Origin: Rhyacophila brunnea | Taxonomy: Eukaryota > Arthropoda > Insecta > Trichoptera > Rhyacophilidae | Reading direction: 5' to 3' | Length of the DNA: 64,000 nt | Assembly (NCBI GenBank): GCA_022495005.1 | Contig: JAGYXB010001569.1 | Location: forward strand, 1-64,000 | Shown: positions 47,901 to 56,434 of the stretch, piece after piece | Position numbering within the stretch: the first letter of the stretch is position 1 | Layout of the letters: each line of letters starts with the position of its first letter | The notes under the pieces: generated by a model | Databases searched by the model: none | The model's input: the letters and a program-made list of their open reading frames with translations, nothing else | What the model was told of the DNA's origin: nothing | Program-made: the position numbers and the translations under genes

Positions 47901-50900
47901 TTTCAATTCAATTTAAATTTGAAAAAATATTTATTTCAACACATTCAATTACGTGTGAACAGGTAACCCCCCCCCCCCCGTTGATCACGATAATTTGAAA
48001 AACAAATACATAAAATAAAAATAATATTTTAATTTTGCGATAAACTGAATAAATAACATAATTTTGTTCCGTGTTGCAGAAAAGAATCGACACAGTTTAC
48101 CTTGCTTGGTCTGTCTGTACATTTGTCAATAACTGTCAAATAATATGTTCATATGCACATTGCACCGTGAGTGTAAAACCAAGGCATCTGCAAATTTTTC
48201 AATTTCGAGATTAAATGTAAAATAACTGCAAAAGTCATGAACTTGATAATGTAAAAGTGAAGTAACTGAAAGAACATGGAATATAATGTAGATATAAACC
48301 AAATATTATGGTTTTTTTTTAGAAACTCTATTTCTCCTAACAAAACGAAGAGTTCAAACCCTAATATATCCAAAATATGTCTTTTGCAGATGGCTTGGTT
48401 TTACACTCACGGTGCGAGTCATGATTCCACTCACTATAACGATTCCTAGCACGTGGCACATGTCAAAATAAGTGGGGAACAAAGAATATTTGTATTATTA
48501 GTTATATTATACCGACAACTGCAATTAGTGTTTTGTTTCCTTCGTTTATTTAGTGTTGGATTCCTGACATTCTACGCGTTTCGGTCTTATAGAACAGCTG
48601 TCATTTCTTGGACTTAGTACGTTGATATAACTTCATCAGCGGGTCTATTCTATACACAAGGCTGCTTTCGGCTGCCACAACGGCTAACCTAGGGTAGGTT
48701 TGTATCAGTGGCGAAGGGTGGAGGTAGGCTGTTAAGATCCGCCATAAATAGTGCACATTAAACTTTTTCAGACATACATATTTGTTTTCATTGAAATAAG
48801 ACTACAATTTACAGATAATGTTGGTTAGATTTAAAAAAATCAATTAAACCCTGAAAAACCAAGCCATAATAGATAATAGTCAAAAAATACACGTCTATCT
48901 ATAAAATATCTAAAATTAAGCAATTAAATCATACATAACTTTGAGCATTTTATAGATAGAATAATATTTTTTATTTATTATAGTTTGATTTACGCAGGAC
49001 TTAATGAATTAAAAAAATGAACCAACAATATGTGTAATATGTAGTTTTAATCCAACGAAAACAAATAACTATGAGTGAAAAATTGTGCACAATTTTGTCG
49101 TATTGCCCAAATTAGACCAAATCTATTATGGTTTCGTTTAGGCAGAGTTTAATTGATTTTTAAAAACTAACTAACACCATCTGTAAATTGTAGTCTTAAT
49201 TCAATAAAAACAAATACATATGACTAACATAGCTTAGTGTGCACTATTTATAGCGAATCTTAACAGCCTACCTCCACCCTTCGCCACTGATTTGTATCAA
49301 AGTATTAGCACTTATTGTAACAATTACAATACGTTGATTGTAATTGTTGCAATAAGTGCTAAATTTTAACAGCACCTCTCTTAGCTGTGATAAAATTTAG
49401 AGCGAGATAGACAGTTTTGACTGTTTAGACGGCTAACTTATTGTAACAATTATAATACCTCAATACAAATATGTAATAAATACTATCACTTTAGCGGTCG
49501 ATAGTCGCCTTGCGTATAGAATAGACCCGCAGAAATATCAAGGCAGCCCCTGGTCACATCCAAAGTGAAGATGCAACGTCGCACGTGTCGCATGAATGAG
49601 GCAAACTTCGAAAGCCTCTGACTTAAAAAGTAATTATTAACATAACACTATAACATTTCGTTTTTCAGGTACCGATATGATTTCCTCATCACAGGACAAA
49701 AATATGCTGCCATCGTCTCCTCCACTTTATTCCACCAAGTAAGTAATATTATCCAGCAATAAGTATTTCATATCTTGGCAGCATCAGATCAGGTCACGAT
49801 TTAATATCAATTTAAACAATACCATTTTATTCATCGTCTAGTAGATCCTAAGTCCTGGATTGTGACGATTTTGAATCTAGGTACATAATGTAGTAATTAT
49901 TTTCACGACTTACTGATGACACAGAACGCCATCAATTATTAATCAATTAACCAGCGTTGCCAGACGTCTGGCTTTTTGAGCGAAAATAGATTGTCCCGCA
50001 CGGTGCAGCTAAATTCACGGTTATTCAACAAATACTCTCAGATGAATTTAAATGGTCAGGTACAAGAAACAGATGTTCTATTGAGTTGATAAAATCGGAA
50101 TTACTTATTCAATTCAACATGATTTACTCATGTGCTGAATTTTACTAATACATATAGCTGAAGAAACAAACTCATCAAGAAGTAAAATCTTCAGCCAAGT
50201 ACAAATAGGCGAGTGTCGGGAACAATATTGTTTAATATTATTATTTTGATAGTTGAAGAGTTTTGTAGTTTGTGTCATTTATGATAGGTGTTATAGAAAT
50301 AAACATTGGAAATATTGAACTATGGGGTTTTGAAGTTATACCTCCTTTGGGGCATTTGGTAGAGAGTGAAATTGAGAGCTGCGCGCGTACACCGTTACAA
50401 AAGTGCGCAACAGCATGAAGTTAGCTGCGAATCAGTCAGCCGTATACAAACGCAAGTTTAATAGTAGAATTGAATTTATTATTGTCGGCCATTTGCAATT
50501 CCTTACATAAACAAACAATTAAACGTCAGAGTGACAGTTGTTACTTTAAAAATAAAAACAACGAGAAATAATTATATAATTTAGTAATATAAGATAAAGT
50601 GTATAGAAATAAACCAACGGCGCTCCAATAAGCGGCTCTTTTTCTTGAGTTTGTAATTTAAAGAGATAATTAAGAGCTAGTCAAAGAATCAAGTTTTGTT
50701 TTTGTTTTGTTACGCCAAAGAAGTATAACTCCTAATGCGCGCGTACATAAGTTTACACACACCGATTTTTTTAGGTTGTCCTGCTTTTTGCTCCTAAATT
50801 CCGATTCCTTTTATTTCACATGGTAAAAAACCCGATTTGGCAGAATAATTATCTGAATTGATAATAAATAACCGTTGTTCTAATGTGAAGTGGTTTCTCC

Positions 50901-53900
50901 AATAATTATTGACTAATAACTAATTACATAGTGGAATTTAATATAATAATTGATATTATACCGTTGCAAAATGCAGTTTTACCAAGTAAATGCATATTTT
51001 TTCCAGTAACCACATAGCAGACCTGATGAACGACTCCATAGATTTATCAACGCCAAGCAAAAATCCTTCCGTTGGTACCAAACTAGAGGGGCTTCTGCTC
51101 AACTCAGATTCAGATAGTGGTGAGGAAACGTTTTTTATTACCAATAATTGTCTTTAAACCATCCGTAAAGAAAACTGTTCTTTGTATAGTATTGTTGTAA
51201 ACATGCATTTAATTTTGGTATTTCAATCGACGATTTGCTGCAAAATGCTACAATATTATTCTTAAGTATGCCAATGGAAAATGTTGAAAAATTTTAAAAT
51301 GAATTCAATATATCGTCGCCGTAGATGTCAAGAGAGCCAGTGCACAAAATCATAATGCTGAGAAACAGGCGCGCAAAAATTTTGTGTGACAAATAAAAGT
51401 AACATTTTCTTATTGAACTTTTTTGTTTTCAAAGATATAACGGTGAAACTTTGAACATTATAATATACTTTGTGGTGTTACCTTTTTATTATTTTGTACA
51501 AATAACTAAAAAAAAATAGTATCTTAGATGTTATGTGTGTTATATCTCTTGACCACTGAATATTGTAATAAATACATAAAAAATTTAGTCAAAAGAGTTT
51601 TGTGGCTTAAATCCATTGACCACTGCATCTTTGATGATTTTAAAATGCTTTTGTATACTTTACTCATTTTCGCCAAATTTGTGGGTTGGCTCCCTTGACA
51701 TCTACGGCTACGATATATATGAAAATTAAACAACGCACGGAGAGAGAAAGAAAATACGTTGAATCAGCGCTGCTAAATTGGTAAATTTTTCACATAAATT
51801 TGGAAAATGTACAGAGTTGTCTACAACTCAATCTCGTTTTCACTTTCTTGAAAGGAGTGATTTTAGCATTCAGATTTGTATTTTTTAGAAGACATATTGA
51901 TGTTATAATTTTGTGTAATTCAGATTTTGACCCTCGAGCGGCAGAGAGTGACCCTCCCGCGGCGACGCTGGCAGCCGCCCGACCTCGTCTCTCTCAGAAC
52001 TCTTCACACAACTCCTCCATCTCCACTAACCTGTCCTCGTCGCCACAGGGTATGAACGGAGGACACTCAGCACCGCTATGTGAGTAAATTAACAAAATTA
52101 TTTCTGAAATTTCAATTTTTTTTGAATTGGTCTCTTCTTGGTTGTTCCCTCATGGCTGAGGATCGTGACCACCTTTGAAGTTTGTCACCCTTTGAGCAAC
52201 CAAGACTTTCCATCCCTCTCGATCTTCTGCTTCTCTCAGGGCAGAGTGAATGGTACTCCTCCCCAGTCAGCTCCTTCATTTGGTCGCGCCGAACAATATT
52301 TCCAAAAAACTAATGTATTAAAACATCATATTATCGCGAGTCTTGCTATTATCTGCAGTTTCTGGATGACTGACTGGTTTGTCCTATGCTCTGTTCAAGA
52401 AATACTAAGCATTCGGCGCCAACACCACATCTCGAAGGCATCAATTGCCTTCCATGACTCAACACTGTATAACACTAATGTTTGCACAAGGAAAAAATTG
52501 GTATTGATTGTGTTTTGTACGCTCATGCCCAACATGTAAGATTAAAATTCTTTTTGCATTAATAAGGGAATCAACATGGTCGTCAAATTTAGTTGCTGCA
52601 GGATGACTGTAGGTGAAGTTATAAGTGGTTGAAACAGCCAAACAAACAAATAAACCCATAGAATACATCCACCGAGTGAAGTGTGTATTAATTTTATTTT
52701 TATTTTCTTTGTTTCCAGTGGCCCCGCCGCCAAAAGCCACCAAACGCCAGTCGTCGCCCCTCCAGAACACAAATGGCCTCCACAACGGCTCCGCTAATGA
52801 TCTATTCGGATCGGCCCCGTTCCACGCATCAGTCAATCTGATTCCGCCACCAACCGCAACCAACAACATAAACATTAGCAACAATGCACTTAATCTCACT
52901 CCTAACTATAACCTAAGTGACTTCAATACGTCAACGTCCATATTCCAGACCACCACGACTAGTGTATCGCCACCACAAAATGGCGGCATTCCACAGAACA
53001 CGAGTTTCTCGAATGGCACATCAGGCATGGTTGGATTCGATCCATTTGACACTGGAAAATTTTCGGGGATTATCTCAAATGGAAACGCCTTTTCGAACGG
53101 TGTTACAAATGGCTTCAGTAATCCGATGGGGGTGAATGGATTCTCGTCGAATAACGGAATGAGCAACGGTTTTGGAAGTCCGTTCCCTTTTGGAGAGAAG
53201 CAGAATAATACGACGCTGCTCGATAGTAGCTTCACGGGGTTTTTGGATAAGAGAATAAATGAGATGAAGGTACGTTCAGTATTACATTAATCAAAAAATT
53301 ACGAATTACGGCTTAGAGAAAGAAAACAATTAAATGTTAAAATTTTTTTGTCAGAATACAGTGTAATTTGAAATTCGGCAATTAAATACATTACAAAAAC
53401 AAAATATAACCACTTGTACGTACGCCATTTTAACATATAACCAATTGTACATACGCCTTTCTTTCCAAAAAGAAAACCATGGTATGCAGGTTTTTTTTTA
53501 GTATCAACACTCAAAATTTATAGTATAAATAGAAGTAGCCTTAAACGTTATTTCCATTATGACACCTATTTATCAAGTGCGCGAAGCATAGTTAAGTTGG
53601 TAAACTCCACAAATATTAACATCACTCAGTTGCCATTCTGATTTTCTTATTTACGATTCATGCAATATGGCGAGCATTTTTTTATGTTCACTACGATTAT
53701 TTACTCGATTGAAGTTATTAACGGTTTTACACAGTTTTAATATTGCCGAAGTGTTGGATTATTGGCTTCTTACCTACTCATCATCACAGATTGTCTTTTT
53801 ATTCGCTCTGCAAATTGACAAATAAATGTCATAGCAGTAGTGTGAAGTTCTCTGCAAATAAACCTGCGATGCGAAGTCGCTTGTAGCCGACTTAATCAGT

Positions 53901-54775
53901 TTTTGGGTATTCAGGTGTTGAGTAATCAGGAGGTTTTCAACTTCTTTTCTTTTTTTTTCTGACCATGTCTGAACCTAATAGGATCATATGGGCCTCCACA
54001 GAGTAGAGGTTTGTATTAACAGATTTTGTTTTTTCACGAGAAATGGATGTCAGCCACTTGCTCAACCTATTAGGTCCATACCCTGACTCACACACAAATT
54101 GAAAGACAATATGTGTACTTGCCAGAACCAGAATTCGAACCTGAGAACCACGGCGTGATAGTCCAACACTTAAGCCGCACGGCCACCGTGTATGTTGGTT
54201 AAAGTAAAATTATAGTATAGAAATCTTTCATAGATTTTACACGGGATCATATTATTACTTACAACCAATTTCATGTACGTAAGTGAAACATGCCCATGGT
54301 ATTGCTACGTGCCATCCAATTTATAATACATACCTAATGACAGATGTCGCGCGGACTAAGCGTCGGCATATAACGTCGTGGGTCCCAGGTTCGAATCCTG
54401 GGTTTGGCAAATATACATACATATTGTTTTTCAATCTGTGTTTGAGTCAGAGTATGGACCTAATAGGTTGGGCAAGTGGCTGACATCCATTTCTCGTAAA
54501 AACAAATCTGTTAAAACAAACCACCACTCCCTGGAGGCCCATATGATCTTATTAGGATCGGACATTTATTGTACTTCCTTAGGAAATGCCAAACATGACC
54601 TACGGTTAAAGAATGTCATTAATCAGGATAATTCTTGATTTGTTGTGTTAAAATCTCTATTTTAATTTTGTTCAAATTAATATTGTTTTTTTTACAGGAT
54701 GGTTTTGGCCGAGGCCTGATAATCGGCAACGAAGACTTCCTGGTGGAGAGTTTAGACCCCCTCAGGAAAAACTAA
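38764..54775 (+). CDS. ced-6: Ced-6/GULP engulfment adaptor, nine coding exons, 601 aa
   Basis: Join 38764-38943, 43540-43698, 46416-46711, 47317-47519, 49669-49738, 51007-51119, 51924-52079, 52719-53269, 54698-54775. Total 1,806 nt, in phase, all GT-AG. PTB domain at about residues 43-218: WLHASDLLLKGHVVYLVKFLG, VDQPKGIEVVKDAIRRLQF, KKVEITISVDGVAIQEPRT, HRISYCADDKEAKKFFSFIA, HECFVFVSNKLAAEITLTIG, QAFDLAYKRF. A 37-residue Ser/Gly/Asn/Thr loop (about 148-184) interrupts it. Then a short Ala/Glu/Gln-rich helical stretch (219-270), acidic LNSDSDSDFDPR (334-345), and an Asn/Gly/Ser-rich tail with DLFG (420-423), FDPF (499-502) and SLDPLRKN end. The family (CED-6, Drosophila Ced-6, GULP1) binds NPxY motifs of engulfment receptors and clathrin/AP-2 in the cytoplasm. 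The tail matches the Drosophila end SLDPLRK from memory. 601 aa is somewhat longer than relatives. The start ATG (38764) follows an acceptor by six bases, so a 5' untranslated exon is unseen. All introns contain mobile elements or AT-rich filler; no exon is broken. Confidence 0.93.
39280..39728. mobile_element. hAT-type MITE family X, left-truncated, in ced-6 intron 1
   Basis: Right terminus CTACCTCCACCCTTCGCCACTG ends at 39728. The interior follows family X, starting within the left arm at about TTTGTTTTCATTGAAATAAG. Left terminus missing. Confidence 0.75.
39884..40427. mobile_element. Harbinger-like MITE, TSD TAA (short copy), in ced-6 intron 1
   Basis: TAA at 39881-39883 and 40428-40430. 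Termini GGCCCTCCTCCCATGGAGCA and TTGCACCTTGGGAGGAGGGCC are inverted repeats. The interior is shared with 17248-18202 but the outer roughly 15 bp are not. 544 bp, non-coding. Confidence 0.75.
41081..41280 (-). mobile_element. tRNA-derived SINE with LINE-type tail, TSD ACAGCGGTGATATT
   Basis: 14-bp duplication ACAGCGGTGATATT at 41069-41082 and 41281-41294. On the minus strand: box A TGGTGCAGTGGGTAAGG, box B GGTTCGATTCC, then a body ending ACCACCTTGTACGAAAAAGC...GGTTATT and a 17-base poly(A) (T-run 41081-41097). The tail matches the 3' end of the LINE at 61325-63227. Confidence 0.9.
41648..42949 (+). mobile_element. mariner (Tc1/mariner, D,D34D), 1,302 bp
   Basis: TA target duplication at 41646-41647 and 42950-42951. 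The 29-bp terminal inverted repeats begin CGAGGGTGGGTCAATAA and differ at one position between ends. It is full length and contains a transposase frame broken by one frameshift. It is inserted in the centre of hAT-type MITE X. The uninterrupted copy at 25619-26156 shows the intact target (TTTGGTATATTTTGGG). Near-identical ends imply recent arrival. Confidence 0.95.
41821..42884 (+). pseudogene. mariner transposase, one frameshift
   Basis: ATG at 41821 (MEKWKMEKIEF). The N-terminal half carries the paired helix-turn-helix DNA-binding region (about aa 5-115) and the linker motif WVPRLLT. The first catalytic Asp is in FVTVDETWIHHYTP (codon 42307-42309). The first frame runs on to a stop at 42403-42405. 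Between about 42367 and 42395 the family sequence passes to the -1 frame, which continues KKAKTVKSAGKVMATVFW, HQDNARVHT (second Asp, 42588-42590) and YSPDLAPSDFFLF (third Asp, 42693-42695), giving 34 residues between the last two Asp residues. It ends with TAA at 42882-42884. Combined length about 354 codons, normal for the family. The break is consistent with a single base loss. Otherwise all catalytic residues are present. Confidence 0.93.
43540..43698 (+). CDS. ced-6: ced-6 coding exon 2 (aa 61-113)
   Basis: Acceptor TTTTGCTTTAG ends at 43539. FLGTTTVDQPKGIEVVKDAI... GVAIQ is the most conserved PTB block. An alternative AG nine bases inside (TTCTAG) would remove FL and is disfavoured by family conservation. 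Donor GTACAA, phase 0. Intron 1 (4.6 kb) holds the mariner, two MITEs and a SINE. Confidence 0.93.
44010..44222 (+). mobile_element. tRNA-derived SINE family F, ced-6 intron 2
   Basis: Head CCCACAATGGTCGGCTAAAG, box B mutated to GGTTGGAAACC, body GAGTATGGACCTAATAGGTT, tail GGAGGCCCATATTATC...AGGACTGGACATGTC. Same strand as ced-6. Confidence 0.8.
44280..45000. repeat. Repeat M split by hAT-type MITE K
   Basis: Matches 58500-58665 (GGTATGCTAG..., GAGGGCATGTCAA, CATAACATGATTTCGAGACT, ACCAACTTTTCGCAGTAACC) apart from the MITE at 44399-44936. Confidence 0.7.
44399..44936. mobile_element. hAT-type MITE family K, TSD CTCTATGC/CTTTATGC
   Basis: Starts CAGGGATGGCGAACCTTTTT and ends TAGGTTCGCCATCCCTG (15-bp inverted repeats). 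The flanking 8-mers differ at one base. The empty site is the repeat M copy at about 58610. 538 bp, in ced-6 intron 2. Confidence 0.9.
45001..45595. other. Intronic sequence of ced-6, nothing recognised
   Basis: Part of intron 2 with no repeat termini or RNA gene. An open frame at 45200-45475 is not supported by composition. Confidence 0.4.
45596..45640 (+). mobile_element. SINE family F tail fragment
   Basis: GTGGAGGCCCATATGATCTC and TTAGGATCGGACAT match only the 3' end of SINE F. A similar tail-only fragment lies at about 21160-21210. Confidence 0.65.
45775..45870 (-). mobile_element. tRNA-like SINE head fragment
   Basis: The minus strand reads TACCTTGGTGCTTGGATATC, AACCGAAAGGTTTGTGGTTC, then GAGGCTGACC. 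That is an anticodon-arm-like GGATATCAACC and a box B variant GGTTCGAGGCT. It cannot form a full acceptor stem, so it is called a SINE-like fragment in ced-6 intron 2. Confidence 0.45.
46416..46711 (+). CDS. ced-6: ced-6 coding exon 3 (aa 114-212)
   Basis: Acceptor TTTACAG ends at 46415. Encodes EPRTNNILHQFPLHRISYCA through ITLTIGQAFDLAYK. This is the second half of the PTB domain, with the low-complexity loop GDTAGGNNSLTNGTSPSEQS... inserted between two strands. Donor GTAAGC at 46712, phase 2 (codon 212 split). Confidence 0.93.
47317..47519 (+). CDS. ced-6: ced-6 coding exon 4 (aa 213-279)
   Basis: Acceptor TTTACCAG ends at 47316. Encodes RFLMERGAGAEAAGQEACRA and an Ala/Glu/Arg-rich helical segment, then DWTHTPET. 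It corresponds to the short helical/leucine-rich region after the PTB domain. The donor GTTGGT at 47520 is weak. A second GT four bases on would put exon 5 in a frame that meets a stop at the start of exon 6, so it is rejected. Confidence 0.85.
47520..48161. other. Proximal ced-6 intron 4 with a 13-base poly(C)
   Basis: Nothing recognisable apart from a C13 homopolymer at 47967-47979, unusual in this AT-rich context and prone to sequencing error. Confidence 0.6.
48162..48415. mobile_element. Short foldback MITE in ced-6 intron 4
   Basis: 33-bp terminal inverted repeats with one mismatch: left GCACCGTGAGTGTAAAACCA... and right TTGGTTTTACACTCACGGTGC. 254 bp, AT-rich non-coding centre. Target duplication unclear. 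Confidence 0.8.
48639..49530. mobile_element. Foldback element D split by hAT-type MITE X, ced-6 intron 4
   Basis: Left edge GCGGGTCTATTCTATACACA; right edge TGCGTATAGAATAGACCCGC. The inner arm around AGCACTTATTGTAACAATTA matches the copy at 12692-13006, which also serves as the empty site (GGTTTGTATCAAAGTATTAG) for the nested MITE at 48706-49289. Confidence 0.85.
48706..49289. mobile_element. hAT-type MITE family X nested in foldback D, TSD (G/A)TTTGTAT
   Basis: Starts CAGTGGCGAAGGGTGGAGGT and ends CTCCACCCTTCGCCACTG, the cleanest termini of the family (18 bp exact). Flanks GTTTGTAT (48698-48705) and ATTTGTAT (49290-49297) differ at one base. 584 bp. Confidence 0.9.
49669..49738 (+). CDS. 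ced-6: ced-6 coding exon 5 (aa 280-302)
   Basis: 70-nt micro-exon: acceptor TTTTTCAG ends 49668, donor GTAAGT at 49739. Encodes TDMISSSQDKNMLPSSPPLY. It has a second open frame, but only this one joins exons 4 and 6 in phase. Confidence 0.85.
49739..51006. other. ced-6 intron 5, with repeat L' at 50470-50775
   Basis: Mostly unrecognised AT-rich sequence. From about 50470 to 50775 it carries the uninterrupted copy of the repeat that is split at 3640-4800 (TTATTATTGTCGGCCATTTG, AACGTCAGAGTGACAGTTGT, ACCAACGGCGCTCCAATAAG). Confidence 0.7.
51007..51119 (+). CDS. ced-6: ced-6 coding exon 6 (aa 303-340)
   Basis: Acceptor TTTTTTCCAG ends 51006; donor GTGAGG at 51120. Encodes HIADLMNDSIDL... LLLNSDSDS. 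The acidic SDSDS continues into exon 7. Confidence 0.9.
51924..52079 (+). CDS. ced-6: ced-6 coding exon 7 (aa 341-392)
   Basis: Acceptor TGTAATTCAG ends 51923; donor GTGAGT at 52080. Encodes DFDPRAAESDPPAATLAA, a Ser/Asn-rich stretch, then QGMNGGHSAPL. Confidence 0.9.
52719..53269 (+). CDS. ced-6: ced-6 coding exon 8 (aa 393-576)
   Basis: Acceptor TTTGTTTCCAG ends 52718; donor GTACGT at 53270. Encodes the long Asn/Gly/Ser/Phe-rich tail: LAPPPKATKRQSS, NDLFGSAPF, GFDPFDTGKF, repeated NGF units (aa 515-545), and FLDKRINEMK. DLF and DPF are short linear motifs of the kind that bind AP-2 appendages (family knowledge). Confidence 0.92.
53966..54190 (-). mobile_element. tRNA-derived SINE family F, ced-6 intron 8 (antisense)
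   Basis: On the minus strand: head ending GGCCGTGCGGCTTAAGTGTT, box B variant GGTTCGAATTC, body GGGTATGGACCTAATAGGTT, tail GGAGGCCCATATGATCCTAT and AGGTTCAGACATGGTC with an A-run (T-run 53946-53957). Confidence 0.8.
54345..54568 (+). mobile_element. tRNA-derived SINE family F, ced-6 intron 8 (sense)
   Basis: Head GTCGCGCGGACTAAGCGTCG, box B GGTTCGAATCC, body GAGTATGGACCTAATAGGTT, tail GGAGGCCCATATGATCTTAT and TAGGATCGGACAT. It lies about 155 bp from the antisense copy, forming an inverted pair in the intron. Confidence 0.85.
54698..54775 (+). CDS. ced-6: ced-6 coding exon 9 (aa 577-601) and stop
   Basis: Acceptor TTTTTTTTACAG ends 54697. Encodes DGFGRGLIIGNEDFLVESLD and PLRKN, then TAA at 54773-54775. 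The terminal SLDPLRK is the conserved insect Ced-6 C-terminus. Confidence 0.92.
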   Translation, partial: DGFGRGLIIGNEDFLVESLDPLRKN

Positions 54776-55082
54776 ACTATATACTTCTTATCAAATCAAT
54801 TTTTAGACGTACTATAGCTTTATACAGGCAACTAAATTGCATCAACCAATTTCCTTTACTAAACTTTTTGCTAACAATTATTATTCTTATAACTTTTCAG
54901 TATTTTTGTATATTTTTCTACTGCCATCTATTGAATATTTTTGGAAGTAACTTTTAAAATATTAGCACGGATATAAACCGTTAATATTTTTACAGGACAA
55001 TAATATTATTAATAGCTTTGGGAAATTGGTAGATAAGTTTTATTGTCGAAAAAATGGTATTGAATATAATTAATCCAACGAT

Positions 55083-55088
55083 AATAAA
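55083..55088 (+). promoter_or_regulatory. Candidate ced-6 poly(A) signal AATAAA
   Basis: First canonical AATAAA after the ced-6 stop (308 bp downstream). In DNA this AT-rich such hexamers are frequent by chance, so the true 3' end is uncertain. Confidence 0.3.
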
Positions 55089-55567
55089 TAATATATTTCA
55101 TACTGGACTAATTTACCATGTTCGTTCCATCAATTTTCATTTATTTAATCTAGAAAAATTATTATACTTATCAATTTTTTTTTATTATAGAAACATGCAT
55201 CTTTGTCAGAGAATCGTCATTACAATTTTTATTTATGGGAATATTTTGGTTTTTTATTTCGATATGTAAATGGTATTGTTGCATAACAATTGAAGGGTAC
55301 AGGAGAAGAACATGTCAAACTGAGATATCGTTGATTGAAGACGTTAAAGTCAATTACTCTAAAAGGCGTTGGTTTTTGTCTGGCGTGGCTTATAGTGCTC
55401 ATCCATTCGTCCGGCGTTTGATAGGGGGAGACTTTTGGTTTTTGATTCTTATGCACTATCAAGGGTGTCAAGTTTAATGTGAATGTAAACTATAGACGAA
55501 CGAAATGGACATTCTTGTTTTTAGCCTGTATGATAATTTTCAATGCTCTATAATGCTTTGACTGTTA

Positions 55568-55988
55568 ATACCCCGTTTACACGTGCATGGATTTACTGCT
55601 GACAGTACATATTATCGCGGCAGTAACAAGAAAATGTAAGGGTAAACATGTATTTATCCTGCAGTTGCAAGATTGCATGCATGAATGAAAAAAGTTCGGA
55701 AGCTTCTGAAATTTCATGTGACAGTAGAATTTTGACGATCTGCGCCTGCGCCGTAGAACGATAGTGGCGAACCTGCCTGCAGAAAAACGAACTACACCGC
55801 GAAGAGACTCATTTTGAGGTAAACCAATTTTTACGACCTAGTACCATAAAATGATAACATCGCGTCTCACTTACTCTTGAAGAATGAGATTGGAGAGACT
55901 GTCAGGACTTGTTAACAGTTATTGTCACGATAGTTTAAAATACACACTATTGCTGACAATAAATCCATGCACGTGTATTATAGGCGCT
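55568..55988. mobile_element. Palindromic TTA-flanked MITE, complete copy
   Basis: TTA at 55565-55567 and 55989-55991. Left CCCCGTTTACACGTGCATGG, right CCATGCACGTGTATTATAGG. Relatives at 6775-7535 and 7538-7911. Interior landmarks AACATGTATTTATCCTGCAG and ATAGTGGCGAACCTGC. 421 bp. Confidence 0.75.
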
Positions 55989-56434
55989 ATTATGCCGAAA
56001 TTAAAATATCTTGTACATTGAATAATGTGGCAAAACATGTTCTTCACCTGTTCCCTTCAATTGTAATCCGGAATTGTTTGGCATTGAATTATGAATTAAT
56101 TAATTAATGAATTGATGATAAATTATAATGAATTCTAATTTTAAAATGACAGTTTATTGAATTAATAATTATTATGTATCATTTTATGATAACTGCAGAG
56201 GTGTATGTGTACATATTATATTGATTTAAAAAAATTCTCACAACGAGGAATTGAGCTGAAAATAAAATAAATAATTTATCACTTACGTTACAGAAAATAT
56301 CACTATCAGACTCGGTTCTTTGTTATACTGTTAAATCAACTATCTATTATAATCTTTAAATAAATGAATAATATCATCAAATCAATTAAAATATAATTAG
56401 AACTTTGTTTTATTATTATTATAAATGATATTAA

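Noticed and set aside
47967..47979. Poly(C)13 as a regulatory or structured element
   Set aside because: A lone homopolymer in an intron; most simply a slippage product or sequencing artefact.
52459..52899. 146-codon minus-strand open frame over the ced-6 exon 7-8 region
   Set aside because: It is the shadow of ced-6 exon 8 and part of intron 7; it has no recognisable motif and no homology expectation.
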